Source: Nemophila menziesii
Taxonomy: Eukaryota; Streptophyta; Magnoliopsida; Boraginales; Hydrophyllaceae
Assembly: GCA_029959085.1 (NCBI GenBank)
Contig: JARWIR010000043.1
Coordinates: 2,232,001-2,296,000 of the forward strand
Length of the DNA stretch: 64,000 nt
Reading direction: 5' to 3'
The translations under genes were made by a program, and so were the position numbers. Below the pieces are notes generated by a model. The model was not told where the DNA came from. It was given only the letters and a program-made list of their open reading frames with translations, and searched no databases. This document shows positions 1-11,284 of the stretch, piece after piece (the first letter of the stretch is position 1; each line of letters starts with the position of its first letter).

Positions 1-59
1 GGAAGAGAATTGATTTTTTTTTTTTGCTTGAAACTTATTTAGAACAAGGCACAAAATCA

Positions 60-425
60 TATTTTAACGGAAATGAGTTGTTGTTAGAATTAAAGGTGTT
101 GAAAGTAGTTTTACCTGCTGGCAAGAAAAACAAGTGCTTGATTTTATAAGTTCTTATTCTAGAGAAGTAAATTTTCCTAATGCTTGGATTGTTTATATAG
201 TTTTCTTAACAATTCCTGCTACTGTTGAATCTGCTGAAAGAAGTTTTTGAAAATTGAAGTTAATTAAGAATTACCTCTGATCAACGATGTTACAAGAAAA
301 ATTGAATATATTGGCTATATTGTCGATTGAACGGGATATAGTAGACGAACTCACATACGAAAGTTTGATCAATAACTTGATATCTCAAAAAGTAAGGAAG
401 ATGTTTTTAAAGTTAATTCACTAGA
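60..425 (+). pseudogene. hAT transposase C-terminal (dimerisation) fragment, broken
   Basis: Three-frame reading of the + strand gives a peptide around 170-425 with FPNAWIVYIVFLTIPATVES, then AERSF, a stop, KLKLIKNYL, another stop, STMLQEKLNILAILSIERD. This is the hallmark of the hAT dimerisation region at the C-terminus of hAT transposases and of the related plant zinc-finger MYM-like domesticated or transposon proteins, where AERSFSKLK is close to invariant. Upstream bases 60-170 still read partly in another frame, so there is at least one frameshift plus two stops. The rest of the transposase lies outside the window or is lost. It is a dead remnant. Family call is firm; the exact hAT lineage is not determined. 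Confidence 0.8.
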
Positions 426-709
426 TTTTTAGATGAACTTTTTATTAACACGTTTTTTGTATAATTGTTTGAATATAGTATCAAGATTCTTTTTAAATTA
501 ATGTTTCTTTCGTAAATTTATTATTAAATTATTTATATATAGTTTATTTGGTCAAAACTAGATAATTTTATTATTATATTGGAAAAGGCCCCATTTTCTT
601 TTCTCGCCTTAGGTACCCGAGACGCTCGGGTTGGGCCTGCCTACAACAAACTCTTAGTTGTGTTCTTATATATCCATATGGATGATTTTTTTTCTCTTCA
701 AATATGGCC
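426..709. other. AT-rich spacer, no gene seen
   Basis: After the hAT remnant the sequence is AT-rich up to about 580 and then enters the repeated 5' flank shared by the BURP-like units. A short frame at 579-800 is only the translation of those repeats. Confidence 0.5.
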
Positions 710-930
710 ATTGATCATACAACTTGAGTTAGGTAAAGGATTGAACCTACAACTAACTCTTATGCAACTTGAGTTAGGTAAAGGATTGAACCTACAATAA
801 ACTCTTAGCTGTGTTCTTATATATCTATATGTCCAGATCTTTTTTTTTGGTTCCAAATATGGCCATTGATCATGCAACTTGAGTTAGGTAAAGGATTGAA
901 CCTACAACGGACTCTTAGTTGCGTTCATAT
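710..930 (+). repeat. ~42-bp direct repeats in the 5' flank of unit 1
   Basis: The motif ACTTGAGTTAGGTAAAGGAT, followed by TGAACCTACAA, occurs near 722, 767 and 877. The first two are head-to-tail at about 45-46 bp; the third is separated by a T-rich stretch. The same repeat precedes the BURP-like first exon in all four tandem units, with different copy numbers. It lies 100-300 bp upstream of a TATA box, so it could be an upstream promoter element, but that is inference. Confidence 0.85.
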
Positions 931-979
931 CCACAAGCTTTTTGAAAATGATATTCTCCTACACCTCTAATTTTTCAAT

Positions 980-987
980 TATAAATA
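980..987 (+). promoter_or_regulatory. TATA box of BURP-like unit 1
   Basis: TATAAATA lies 65 bp before the ATG at 1052. The same box at the same distance is found in units 2-4 (near 15717, 21285 and 26565), so the core promoter was duplicated together with the exon. Confidence 0.65.
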
Positions 988-1051
988 GAGAACTTAATGA
1001 CCCTATTATATGTCTTAAGCCACACTATACACTCTACAACTTAACCTAAAG

Positions 1052-1270
1052 ATGGCTGCTTCACCTTCATTACCATTTTCCTTATTACTATTGGTATCCT
1101 ATTCCCTTCAATTTCTTACCTTCACTTCTTCCACATCTATTCCACTTCCCACTTCGTCTTCATTTGTTGCTTCTAAACAACATAAAATTTGGTCGACTTA
1201 TGTAATAAAAACATCCAACATTTATCATATTAGTAGCAACGGGCTTGAAACCAAAATACATGCAAATTAG
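1052..1270 (+). pseudogene. BURP/PG1-beta-like first exon, unit 1
   Basis: The frame starts MAASPSLPFSLLLLVSYSLQ: a short N-region and a strongly hydrophobic core, a typical plant secretion signal, then a Ser/Thr-rich stretch. It runs unspliced for 72 codons. In the sister units the matching second exon, found inverted nearby, is BURP-like, so this is taken as the signal-peptide exon of a polygalacturonase-1-beta-like cell-wall protein. After the exon comes intron sequence, and near 1425-1433 (CTGTTCATTT) the first bases of exon 2 run straight into U2B'' sequence. The gene is therefore cut off after its first exon. What the 72-aa frame would do by itself is unknown. Assignment to the BURP family rests on the neighbouring fragments. 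Confidence 0.6.
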
Positions 1271-1433
1271 GAAAACATAAAATGGAAACACACGTACGTA
1301 CGAGATCATAAATGCCTAATGCCTACTGATCATCATTTCACATCTTCTTATTACGTAGACAGTAAAGTGTAAACAGAGATAGTTTCGAGAGAATAGAATT
1401 AGGCATGTCGTTGATTACAATTCTGTTCATTTG

Positions 1434-1870
1434 GTGGAGCCGGTCCCTCTGAGGCCGAACTTCTTGGACCTGACATGTAAGGCAATTGCGATAACTGCAC
1501 AACATAAAATGATTTAGTGAATAGTTTACAAAACCTTAAATTAAATTCCTTTAAAGATGACTGAGATATTATTACGTTGGTGTAGTGAATAGACTTACAA
1601 GAGGAGCCGAGCCATATCCAGATCCATGATGAGAATTATGATCTCCTTGATTAGAATCATGATGATGATGTTCCTTTTTCTTTCTTCCTGTAAAAATTAA
1701 TGTAATAACATCATAATGAGACTGTAATTAAATCTCATTGCTAGTAAAAACTGTGTTATTTAGAGAAAGCACTAACATTTCTCTTCATGTCTCTTTCTTT
1801 TCTCTAGAAGTGTGAAAGTACCATCTGCCTTTGCTATGATGTCAGATTTAGTCTTTGCATATTGTATCCT
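1434..1870 (-). pseudogene. U2B'': U2B''-like 3' half, unit 1 (three exons, RRM2 lost)
   Basis: Reading the - strand, exon 3 (1870-1777) encodes [19 protein letters not shown], the end of RRM1 and the start of the linker of the spliceosomal protein U2B''. It follows a CAG acceptor. The next exon (1687-1599) encodes KKKEHHHHDSNQ and a His/Gly-rich linker. The third (about 1495-1434) encodes [17 protein letters not shown] and APP. At 1434 the sequence jumps to BURP intron/exon-2 DNA, so RRM2 is missing. The junction shares the short word CATTT, which suggests a deletion by microhomology. Exon 3 has no stop here, unlike unit 2. The 5' half lies at 14830-15235, beyond the CACTA insertion. Confidence 0.85.
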
Positions 1871-2218
1871 CTGAAAAATATAAGATCAACTTTAAACCAT
1901 AGTATACAAAAAATATCTTGGAGCATGAATTTCATTAGATATGTTTTGTTGAGGGTGAAATACTATATCTGCGAAATTTACTAGCTTGGTCAAGTATGCT
2001 ATGATATATTATTCACTCTTGACCAGGCATTTACTCTGTTCTATAAAGCTAACACTTGATATTTCGTAATTTAAATTGTTAATAGTGTCCTCTGATGAAT
2101 AAAGTGTGTCTGCTGAAGATCTATGGCTACGATGATGACTAAACTATCTTGATAAATTACAGAGGAAAAGTAATTAAATATGAGCTGGAATAGCATATAT
2201 ATATGTAGTCATCGTATA

Positions 2219-2520
2219 CACTACTACAGATCGGGGATTTACCGACGACACGTAAAGTCGTCTGTAAACTTTTCAAATTTACCGACGACAGGTAATTACC
2301 CACGAGAAACCTTTCGCCGGTAATTTACCGACGACTAGTATCGTGGGTAAATGACAAAACGCCGTCGTTATTTTTTTTCTTTTTTTTCTTTTTTTTTGCT
2401 TGAAATTGTCGTCGGTAAGTTACCGACAAATAGGAAAGTCGTCGGTAAAGTGTAGATTTTAACGACGAGGCTTTACCTTTACCGACGACTTTACATGTCG
2501 TCGGTAAATTTGACGTGCAT
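2219..2520. repeat. 5' subterminal repeats of CACTA-1
   Basis: TTTACCGACGAC and its complement GTCGTCGGTAAA recur in both orientations, for example near 2239, 2278, 2325, 2410, 2440, 2478 and 2498. In the maize Spm element the TnpA protein binds short motifs repeated in both orientations in the subterminal regions; these are the likely equivalents. Binding is inferred. Confidence 0.85.
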
Positions 2521-3307
2521 ATATGGACAGTCTGTATTTTTATCTCCTTAAACCCCAAAAACCCCATTTTTTTCTTCCAATTTCTCCCAAAAACATCAAT
2601 CAAACTCATTCAAATTTTTTGCAATACCTTCTCCAATTCATCTCTAACCATTTGCAAGCTTATAATCAAGGTGGGGCATCATCAACACACAATTTCATCT
2701 ACAAATATTAGGTAAATTCTTGAATATTTTTTTATTTATTATGATCATATTTGGTGTAATTCTTTCAATGTTATGGGTTTAGGTTTATTATTACATTATC
2801 AAGGTTGGGACTTCATCATCAATATCCAATTTCTTCCACCAATTCAAGGTATTTTCTTAAAATTTCAAAATTTCAAACTTTTTAATTTATTTTTTTATGC
2901 ATGAATTTTGAATTGTGTATTAGTTGCTATATATAGGTTATTATTTTGTATATTTTTTGATTGTCTTGTTATATATTGTGTATAAATCATGCATACATTC
3001 ATTTATTTCATATATTTTTGTATTTGTGTATTTATTTATGTGAAATTGTTTATATATTTATTGTGTTGTAATTTTATTTATTTATTTATTATGATGTAAT
3101 TTTATTTATTTATTTATTTATTTGCGATGTAATTTTATTTATTTATTGGTTTGTATTTATATTCAAGCCATTGGTTTGTAATTTGTGTAATTTATAATCA
3201 TTGTGTTGTAACTTTTTTTTTTCATTTTATCAAATGGGTTGTAATAATTATTTATTTTATTTTCATATGAATGTAGTTGTCTAGTTATCTAAGATTGTTG
3301 TAAAGAG
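2521..3307 (+). other. 5' leader of the TNPD gene, low complexity
   Basis: Between the subterminal repeats and the transposase ATG lies AT-rich DNA with ATTTATTT tracts (3040-3150). Bases 2521-2690 are conserved in CACTA-2 (27630-27791), up to the GGTGGGGCAT word, so this is transcribed leader or promoter shared within the family. No reading frame of note. Confidence 0.6.
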
Positions 3308-5845
3308 ATGGCTTTGGATAAGAATTGGATGGATGCTACGGATTTATTCGATCCAAACTATCTTGTTGGGGTTTTGGGTTTTATCGCATATGCAAAACAA
3401 CATTCGCAATATGGAGATCTTATTTATTGCCCGTGTAACTATTGTAAAAATAATCGTCGATTAGCCTCTCGCACGGTTACGAACCACCTTTATAATGAAG
3501 GGATTATAAAGTCGTATCGGGTTTGGATAAAACACGGTGAGCAGCCGGTCGTTCCCGAAGAAATCCCTATTCCGAATAGAGTTAATGAAATTGCTGAGGT
3601 TTATGACGATGTGAGACACAGTTACGATGTTGGCGGTCATCAGGGTGACACCGAGATGAGAGACGCAGAATTTCCAAGTAGTTTCGAAAAACTGTTTAAC
3701 GAATTGGAGACAGAATTATATCCGGGTTGTAAAGCGATGAGTTCATTGAACTTCATTGCAAAGCTTATGCACGTAAAAGTAAAGAACAAGTGGACTAACA
3801 CGTCATTCACCGAGCTATTGGAGTTGATTGGTCGTATTTTGCCCAAACCTCACACTTTGCCCGATTCGTATGATTCATGCAACAAGAAGTTGAAAAGCTT
3901 GGGTATGGGGTATATTACCATCGATGTTTGTTTGAACGATTGTGCCATATTTTATAAAGAGTATAAAGACCTCGATAAGTGTCCAGTTTGTAGGGAGTCT
4001 AGATGGGACCCAAAGAAGGGTATCAAAGTACCACATAAGAAGCTCCGCTATTTTCCGATTGCTCCCAGGTTACAGCGACTATACGCTTCAAAGCACACCG
4101 CTGAAGACATGATTTGGCACCATACCGGTAAGAGTGCCGATCCGGATGTGTTGCATCATCCTGTTGATGGTGATAGTTGGAAGAGATTTGCAGCGCTACA
4201 CCTTGAGTTTGCTAGCGAACCTCGTAATGTATTTTTGGGTCTCGGTATCGACGGGTTTTGTCCTTTCTCTATGCAAAACAACTCGTATAGCATGTGGCCT
4301 GTTATATTAACCGTCTATAACTTTCCACCATGGGTATGCATGAAGGAAACCACTTTTCAGCTTTGTTTGTTGATTCCGGGTCCTCGTTCGCCCGGTAAGG
4401 ACATGGAGGTTTACCTCCTCCTTATGATAGATGAGTTGGACGAGTTGTGGAGTAAAGGGATCCTTACGTATGATGCCCATACAAAACAAGAGTTTACTAT
4501 GAAGGTTTGTCTGTTGTCCACCACCAATGATTTCCCCGCTCGGTCATACACTTCAGGATGGTCGGGTCAAGGTTACATGGCTTGCCCGGAATGCATGGAT
4601 TCCACACCGTCATTGGGTGTGACAAAAGGTGTGGTTTACTTTGACCATAGACGTTGGTTACCCTTCGGACATCGGTTTAGAAAAGATTATGTTTCGTACC
4701 CGGCAACCAATTTTACTAAGCGACCGAAGAAATATAGTCCAGCTAGTATTCAGACACAGTTAGATGGTCTTCCCATTGTGTTTCCCGGCAAACACAAGGA
4801 TTTTGGAGGCAAGGTGACTAAGACTACAGGTCCTCGCCAGACGAATTGGAAGAAAAAGAGTATTTTCTATCGTTTATTTTATTTGTCCGAAAATTTGTTT
4901 AAACATAACATTGATGTCATGCACTGCGAGAAAAACGTGTGTGATGCTCTTCTCGGTACAGTTATAGCAGTCGATGGGAAACCAAACAAAGATAACGTTA
5001 AGGCGCGGGAAGATCTTAAGAAAATGAAATTCAGGAAAGAATTGTGGTTGGCAACAGTAGGAAATAAAACGATTCTAAAACGTGGAAAGTATACGTTGTC
5101 AGCGGAGAAGAGGAAGTTGTTTCTTGAGTGGTTACAGGTACAGAGGTTTCCCGATGGATTCGCGTCTAGTATGAGGAATAACGTTCACGCCGATACGGGG
5201 AAGATCATTGGAATGAAATCTCATGATTGTCATGTTATGATGCAGTACCTTTTTGTTTGTTGTCTCCCTGGGCTTCTAGATGATAAATCGATTAGCGACG
5301 CAATTATTGGGTTAGTTAACGTGTTTAGAGTCGTTTGTAACATGAACCTGAGTAGGAAAGAGTTGGTGGATGGTAAGGCGAAAGTGGTTGAAGTGATGTG
5401 CAAGTTAGAAATGATCTTACCTCCCACGTTTTTTGATATCATGATCCACTTAGTGATTCACTTATATGATGAAACGTTGTTAGGAGGCCCGGTTCAAATG
5501 CGGTGGATGTACCCATTTGAAAGGTATTTGAAGAAGTTGAAAGAGTATATTCGAAACCCGGCTAGGCCTGAGGGTTCCATAGCCGAGGGTTACGTGGCGG
5601 AAGAACGTTGACTTTCATATCGCGGTATCTTAGTGAAGAAAAAACAAAGTTCAACGATCCAGGGAGATACAACGAACAACTGCCAGAAACAAAAGAGATA
5701 TCCGTTTTCAATTCTCAGTGTACTCCTATTGGCAAGAAAGAGTCAGTTGCTTTACCAGCTCTTCAGAAGGAGCACGTCAGTTGGTATATTTTGAATAACT
5801 GCGACGAGCTCGAACCATATAGGACGTAAGTAACGTTTACTTATT

Positions 5846-5885
<40 letters not shown>

Positions 5886-7015
5886 TATATTTATATACTT
5901 ATATATATATATATTTATATATTTATATATTTATATATATATTTATATATTTATATATTTATATATATATTTATATATATATTTATATATATATATATAT
6001 TTATATATTTATATATATATATTTATATATATATATATTTATATATTTATATATATATATTTATATATTTATATATATATTTATATATTTACATTAACTT
6101 ATTTATATTCATTTATGATTTTAGTGAACACAAATCCACACTTACGGGAACGGGTGACGAAATAGAGATTATGCATCGTCAACGGTTTAAGAGTTGGTTT
6201 TTGGAAAAGGTATGTACTTTAGACGTTGGTTTAAACATAATCTACTTATGTCCGAGGTCCTTAGTATTATTTATGTATGACAGGTTCATGGGATGAAAGA
6301 GTCAGGTGATGTATTAGCTACCACTGAGATGGTATCCTTGGCCAGCATGTCTTTTGGTGCGGTAGACAGATACGATTCATGTGTCAAGTGGGTAACCAAG
6401 GGTAAAGGAGAAAAAAGAGTCACGCAGGATTACGGAGTTTGTACCACGTACGAAGATAGACCATGTTATGGAGAATTAGTGAAAATATTGGAGGTTAATT
6501 ACACTAAAGGGTGTTCAGTTGTCTTATACGTTTGTAAATTGTACAAAATGGCTGAATCAAGGACAGAACATGGTGTAACCTTTATTAACACGACAAACTT
6601 TGAGTGGGAAGACGAACCATACATTTTAGCATCGCAAGCCAAGAAAGTATTCTACATTGACGAGATTAGTGCGAAGAAATCAATGAAGGGTTGGAAAGCT
6701 GTTTGGGAAATAAATTATCGTCACGGATGGAGTCCCGAGTTATGGGGTTCGGAATCACTATCTACAAACAACGAGAGCATTAGTATACCTTTGGGTAACA
6801 CTGAGACGGTTTCCGAACCGGAGAACTTGGCAACTACCGAGGAGATCGAGATTGACCCAGCTCATTTTCGTATTGAGATGGCTTTTGAAATGGTTATTGA
6901 TGAAAACCAGGAAATCGAAGACGACACGTGGGAGGAATATGGTGATGAAGAAGAACCTATAGAGGTTAATAGCGATGATGAACCTATAGATATTAGTGGA
7001 TATGAAACTGATTAG
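3308..7015 (+). pseudogene. TNPD-like CACTA transposase, frameshifted
   Basis: The ATG at 3308 opens 767 codons. Residues 4-77 (LDKNWMDATDLF, CPCNYC) match the plant transposase-associated domain. About 255-540 is the Transposase_21 (Tnp2) core, including LRYFPIAPRLQRLYASKH, GIDGFCPFS and NIDVMHCEKNVCDALLGT. About 650-767 is DUF4218 (FDIMIHLVIHLYDE, MRWMYPFERYLKKLK). The frame closes at 5611 after EGYVAEER, but LTFISRYLSEE continues at once one base out of phase, so a single base has been lost near 5604. Then come intron 5826-6124 (GTAAGT...TTAG), a small exon 6125-6209, intron 6210-6283, and a last exon to 7015 carrying a DUF4216 domain (about 6500-6750) and an acidic tail. The catalytic acids cannot be placed with certainty by eye. 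The product would cut and join CACTA ends; this copy gives a truncated protein unless the shift is bypassed. Confidence 0.9.
5842..6092. repeat. AT microsatellite filling TNPD intron 1
   Basis: About 250 bp of TATATATTTATAT units fill most of intron 5826-6124 of the transposase gene. It is simple-sequence expansion and probably length-variable. Confidence 0.9.
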
Positions 7016-7062
7016 GATATTTTGTATTTGTTTTTTAGTCTTAGTGCATTTTGATATTGTTT

Positions 7063-8641
7063 GACCCTAACTGTTGACCAAAAACCCCTAACACTAACAT
7101 TTGACCCTTAACTGTTGACCAAACACCCCTAACACTCAAGTTTGACCCTAACTATTGAACAAACACCCCTAACACTCAAGTTTGACCCTAACTGTTGACC
7201 AAACACCCCTAACACTAACATTTGACCCTTAACTGTTGACCAAACACCCCGAACACTAACATTTGACCTTAACTGTTGACCAAACACCCCTAACACTCAA
7301 GTTTGACCCTAACTGTTGACCAAACACCCCTAACACTCAAGTTTGACCTTAACTGTTGACCAAACACCCCTAACACTCAAGTTTGACCTTAACTGTTGAC
7401 CAAACACCCCGAACACTAACATTTGACCCTTAACTGTTGACCAAACACCCCTAACACTCAAGTTTGACCCTAACTGTTGACCAAACACCCCGAACACTCA
7501 AGTTTGACCCTAATTGTTGATCAAACACCCCTAACACTTAAGTTTGACCCTAACTGTTGACCAAACACCCCTAACACTAACATTTGACCCTTAACTGTTG
7601 ACCAAACACCCCTAACACTAACATTTGACACTTAACTGATGACCAAACACCCCTAACACTCAAGTTTGACCCTAACTGTTGAACAAACACCCATAACACT
7701 CAAGTTTGACCCTAACTGTTGACCAAACACCCCTAACACGAACATTTGACCCTTAACTGTTGACCAAACACCCCGAACACTAACATTTTACCTTAACTAT
7801 TGACCAAACACCCCTAACACTTAAGTTTGACCCTAACTGTTGACCAAACACCCTTAACACTCAAGTTTGACCTTAACTGTTGACCAAACACCCCTAACAC
7901 TCAAGTTTGACCTTAACTGTTGACCAAACACCCCGAACACTAACATTTGACCCTTAACTGTTGACCAAACACCCCTAACACTCAAGTTTGACCCTAACTG
8001 TTGACCAAACACCCCGAACACTCAAGTTTGACCCTAACTGTTGAACAAACACCCCTAACACTCAAGTTTGACCCTAACTGTTGACCAAACACCCCTAACA
8101 CTAACATTTGACCCTTAACTGTTGACCAAACATCCCTAACACTCAAGTTTGACCCTAACTGTTGAACAAACACCCCTAACACTCAAGTTTGACCCTAACT
8201 GTTGACCAAACACCCCTAACACTAACATTTGACCCTTAACTGTTGACCAAACACCCCGAACACTAACATTTGACCTTAACTGTTGACCAAACACCCCTAA
8301 CACTCAAGTTTGACCCTAACTGTTGACCAAACACCCCTAACACTCAAGTTTGACCTTAACTGTTGACCAAACACCCCTAACACTCAAGTTTGACCTTAAC
8401 TGTTGACCAAACACCCCGAACACTAACATTTGACCCTTAACTGTTGACCAAACACCCCGAACACTAACATTTGACCCTAACTGTTGACCAAACACCCCGA
8501 ACACTTAAGTTTGACCCTAACTGTTGAACAAACATCCCTAACACTCAAGTTTGACCCTAACTGTTGACCAAACACCCCTAACACTAACATTTGACCCTTA
8601 ACTGTTGACCAAACACCCCTAACACTCAAGTTTGACCCAAA
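7063..8641. repeat. 40-41-bp satellite, first block (~39 units)
   Basis: Head-to-tail copies of a unit built as TTTGACCCTAACTG, TTGACCAAACACCCC, then T or G, AACACT, and either CAAG or AACA. The two end types go with CCCTAACTG (40 bp) and CCCTTAACTG (41 bp), giving a higher-order pattern. Each unit holds two TTGACC words, the W-box core bound by WRKY factors. The block starts right after the TNPD stop and is cut at 8641 by a solo LTR. Several apparent - strand frames here (for example 7994-8182) are only translated repeats. Confidence 0.95.
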
Positions 8642-10340
8642 TGATGTCTCCCTATTTGTTCTAATTCTTAGCCCATTGGAGACATCCTTTTAGGTGAATA
8701 AATGACTTATTTGATAGACTTTTAGGCTTAATTGATCATATTACACTTTCTCCCCTTGGAAATTAACTATTTGCAGAATCTGAGCTTTTGTGCCTAAATT
8801 TGACTATTTTTAATGCAAAGTTAATTGGTTCTTGAATCTCATGAAAGACCAATCCAAGGAGAAAAAGTGAGAATAGAGTCTTTGTGTATTTTAGAGTGTT
8901 AGGAAATGATTTCTAGTCGAGTTTCTATTTTTAGAGTACACTTTCCTATTTCGTTTTCTTGATTTAATGTGAAGCTTTAAGAGATAAATGGTAATTACTT
9001 AGAGACCAAGTCAAGATAAAGATGATAAAGAAGATTTACATGGAAATAAGAAGATTTAGGAAAGATTTATTCAAAGGAGGAAAAGATAAAGCTGTCTTGT
9101 GAATCTGAAAATCCAGCCACGTTTTAGAGATTAAATCATAATAAAAGATTGGCATGGATTCTGGACGAATGGTCTGCACCAATAGAAAGAGCTTTCCAAG
9201 ACAAGCAGTTTCATATATTGGAACTTCTCAAACGGATAAGTATTGAAAAAGATATGACCAAATCAAATCAGTAGAATCTTATCTTTTAGAGCTACAAATT
9301 TGAGAGTCCTTGACTTGTCTTCCACTCCAAGCAATTTCGACCTAGGGTCTTCCAACACCTATAAATACATCCCTTAAACCTCATAATTCAGTACCTCTCA
9401 CAATTTATTCAATATCCTTAGAGAGAGAGAGTCAAGAGGCGGAAGCAAGAGCAGAAGCTGGAGACTGTCTATATCTCCAACAACAGTTCAAGCCAATTCC
9501 TCTATCTAGGTTCTTATTTTATTTTTGTTATTAGGACATGTATATTATTAATTTCTTTACTGTTTTTACTTTAAATATGAGCTAAACCTTAATTACTTGA
9601 GAATCGCATTAAAGGGATGAACCCTAATTAATTTAATTTATGTTTTGAATTTGGGATTGCATGATTTAAATAGGATTGAGTTTTATATATTGGTTATTAC
9701 TTTGTTTTTATTACTAATTCTTTTCCGCGCAACTAGAATTAGCTGTTAGTATTTGGGCTATTCACTTTAGTGGCGAAGTGATCATCCGACAGGGGGGTTT
9801 GAATACAGATCTAGGTAATACCCGTGTAATGTCCGTTATTGACCGACAGGCTTAACTAGTTACATAGCCAAAGAGGTAAAATCTTATCATCCGAAAAGCC
9901 ATATTCGACCATGCAGGTGTTTATGATACTTTAGGATAGCTTCTAGGTCCACCTGACAGGGGGCTAGGAGATATTAGAGTCCCGACTAATATTATAATTC
10001 CAATTCTACCCTTAAACATAGCATAGATTATATTGATTAAGTGGATTCCTTGCGAGACTCAAGTATAGCTCATATCTGCATCTAGTCCTTTAGTATTTAT
10101 TTTCTGTAATTTATTTTCTTGCATTCTTAGGACTTATAGAAAAACCAAACAAATATATTTTATCTTTTACTTTCTGTATTTGCAATTACTACTATTTATC
10201 TGTTGAACACTTGGGTTATACCAGTCCAATCCCTGAGAACAAATCCGACTTATCGGAGTATTACTTGGACAACCGTACACTTGCGGTATTGTGGTTCCTT
10301 TTATTTTGCACTTTATTTTATAACACCCCAGGACCCACCA
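8642..10340 (+). mobile_element. Solo LTR of gypsy family C, in the satellite
   Basis: Starts TGATGTCTCCC and ends CCACCA, 1,699 bp, with satellite on both sides. Flanking words CCAAA (8637-8641) and CCAAC (10341-10345) look like a 5-bp target duplication with one change. A TATA box (TATAAATA, 9360-9367) and the word CCCTGAGAAC near the 3' end are shared, in reverse, with the solo LTR at 51538-53121. No internal retroelement sequence remains, so the rest was probably lost by LTR-LTR recombination. The TGATGTCTCC start resembles the LTRs of elements A and B. Confidence 0.8.
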
Positions 10341-10345
10341 CCAAC

Positions 10346-10876
10346 CTGTTGAACAAACACCCCTAACACTCAAGTTTAACCCTAACTGTTGACCAAACAC
10401 CCCTAACACTAACATTTGACCCTTAACTGTTGACCAAACACCCCGAACACTAACATTTGACCCTTAACTGTTGACCAAACACCCCTAACACTCAAGTTTG
10501 ACCCTAACTGTTGACCAAACACCCCGAACACTTAAGTTTGACCCTAACTGTAGAACAAACACCCCTAACACTCAAGTTTGACCCTAACTGTTGACCAAAC
10601 ACCCCTAACACTAACATTTGACCCTTAACTGTTGACCAAACACCCCGAACACTCAAGTTTGACCCTAACTGTTGAACAAACACCCCTAACACTCAAGTTT
10701 GACCCTAACTGTTGACCAAACACCCCTAACACTAACATTTGACCCTTAACTGTTGACCAAACACCCTGAACACTAACATTTGACCTTAACTGTTGACCAA
10801 ACACCCCGAACACTAACATTTGACCTTAACTGTTGACCAAACACCCCTAACACTCAAGTTTGACCCTAACTGTTGT
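10346..10876. repeat. 40-41-bp satellite, second block (~13 units)
   Basis: Continuation of the satellite after the solo LTR, with the same unit and end types. It ends at CTAACTGTTG before a GT- and A-rich stretch. Confidence 0.95.
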
Positions 10877-10949
10877 GTGTGTATTTCTTAATCCCAAAAA
10901 AAAGAAAAGAAAAGAAATAAGGAAAAAAAATAAATTTAAAAAAAAAAAA

Positions 10950-11284
10950 AGAAGTTACCGACGAACATTAAAGATTTACCGACGACATTCTTGAATTGAA
11001 TGTCGTCGTTAAAAATTTACCGACGACATTCAATTCAAGAATGTTGTCGGTAAATCTTTAACGACGATAATCAAAACCCCAAGTCGTCGGTAAACGGAAT
11101 TCAAAATTTTATTGGCCAGAATGGGCGGTTCATTTTTCCCGCCCAAGGGTTTACCGACGTCTTTTGAAAATGTCTCGTCGGTAAACCAGGACACGCAACA
11201 GTCGTGCGTACGACTGTTTGACGCGTGTCGTGTTTAGCGACGACTTTGACTTGTTTACCGACGACTATCGTGTCGTCGGTAAAC
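10950..11284. repeat. Internal block of subterminal-type repeats before the TNPA gene
   Basis: TTTACCGACGAC/GTCGTCGGTAAA motifs recur here in both orientations, including long palindromes such as the pair around 10966-11065, although this is about 3.5 kb from the 3' end. The block lies directly before the TNPA leader (CTACCGAGCTCATATCTG at about 11302). A like-placed block, with diverged motifs, exists in CACTA-3 at 47408-47770. It may be a binding array controlling TNPA transcription. Confidence 0.8.

Noticed and set aside
2325..2609. 94-codon - strand frame at the CACTA-1 5' end
   Set aside because: Runs through poly-A (poly-Lys) and subterminal repeats; not conserved in CACTA-2.
7994..10819. 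Several - strand frames of 60-80 codons with a repeated GVFGQQLGSNLSV peptide
   Set aside because: They are translations of the 40-bp satellite, which happens to be open in one frame; no start context, no family, and length follows repeat number.
7063..10876. Possible CRISPR-like array of regular repeats
   Set aside because: Units are directly adjacent with no unique spacers, and the host is a plant nuclear genome.
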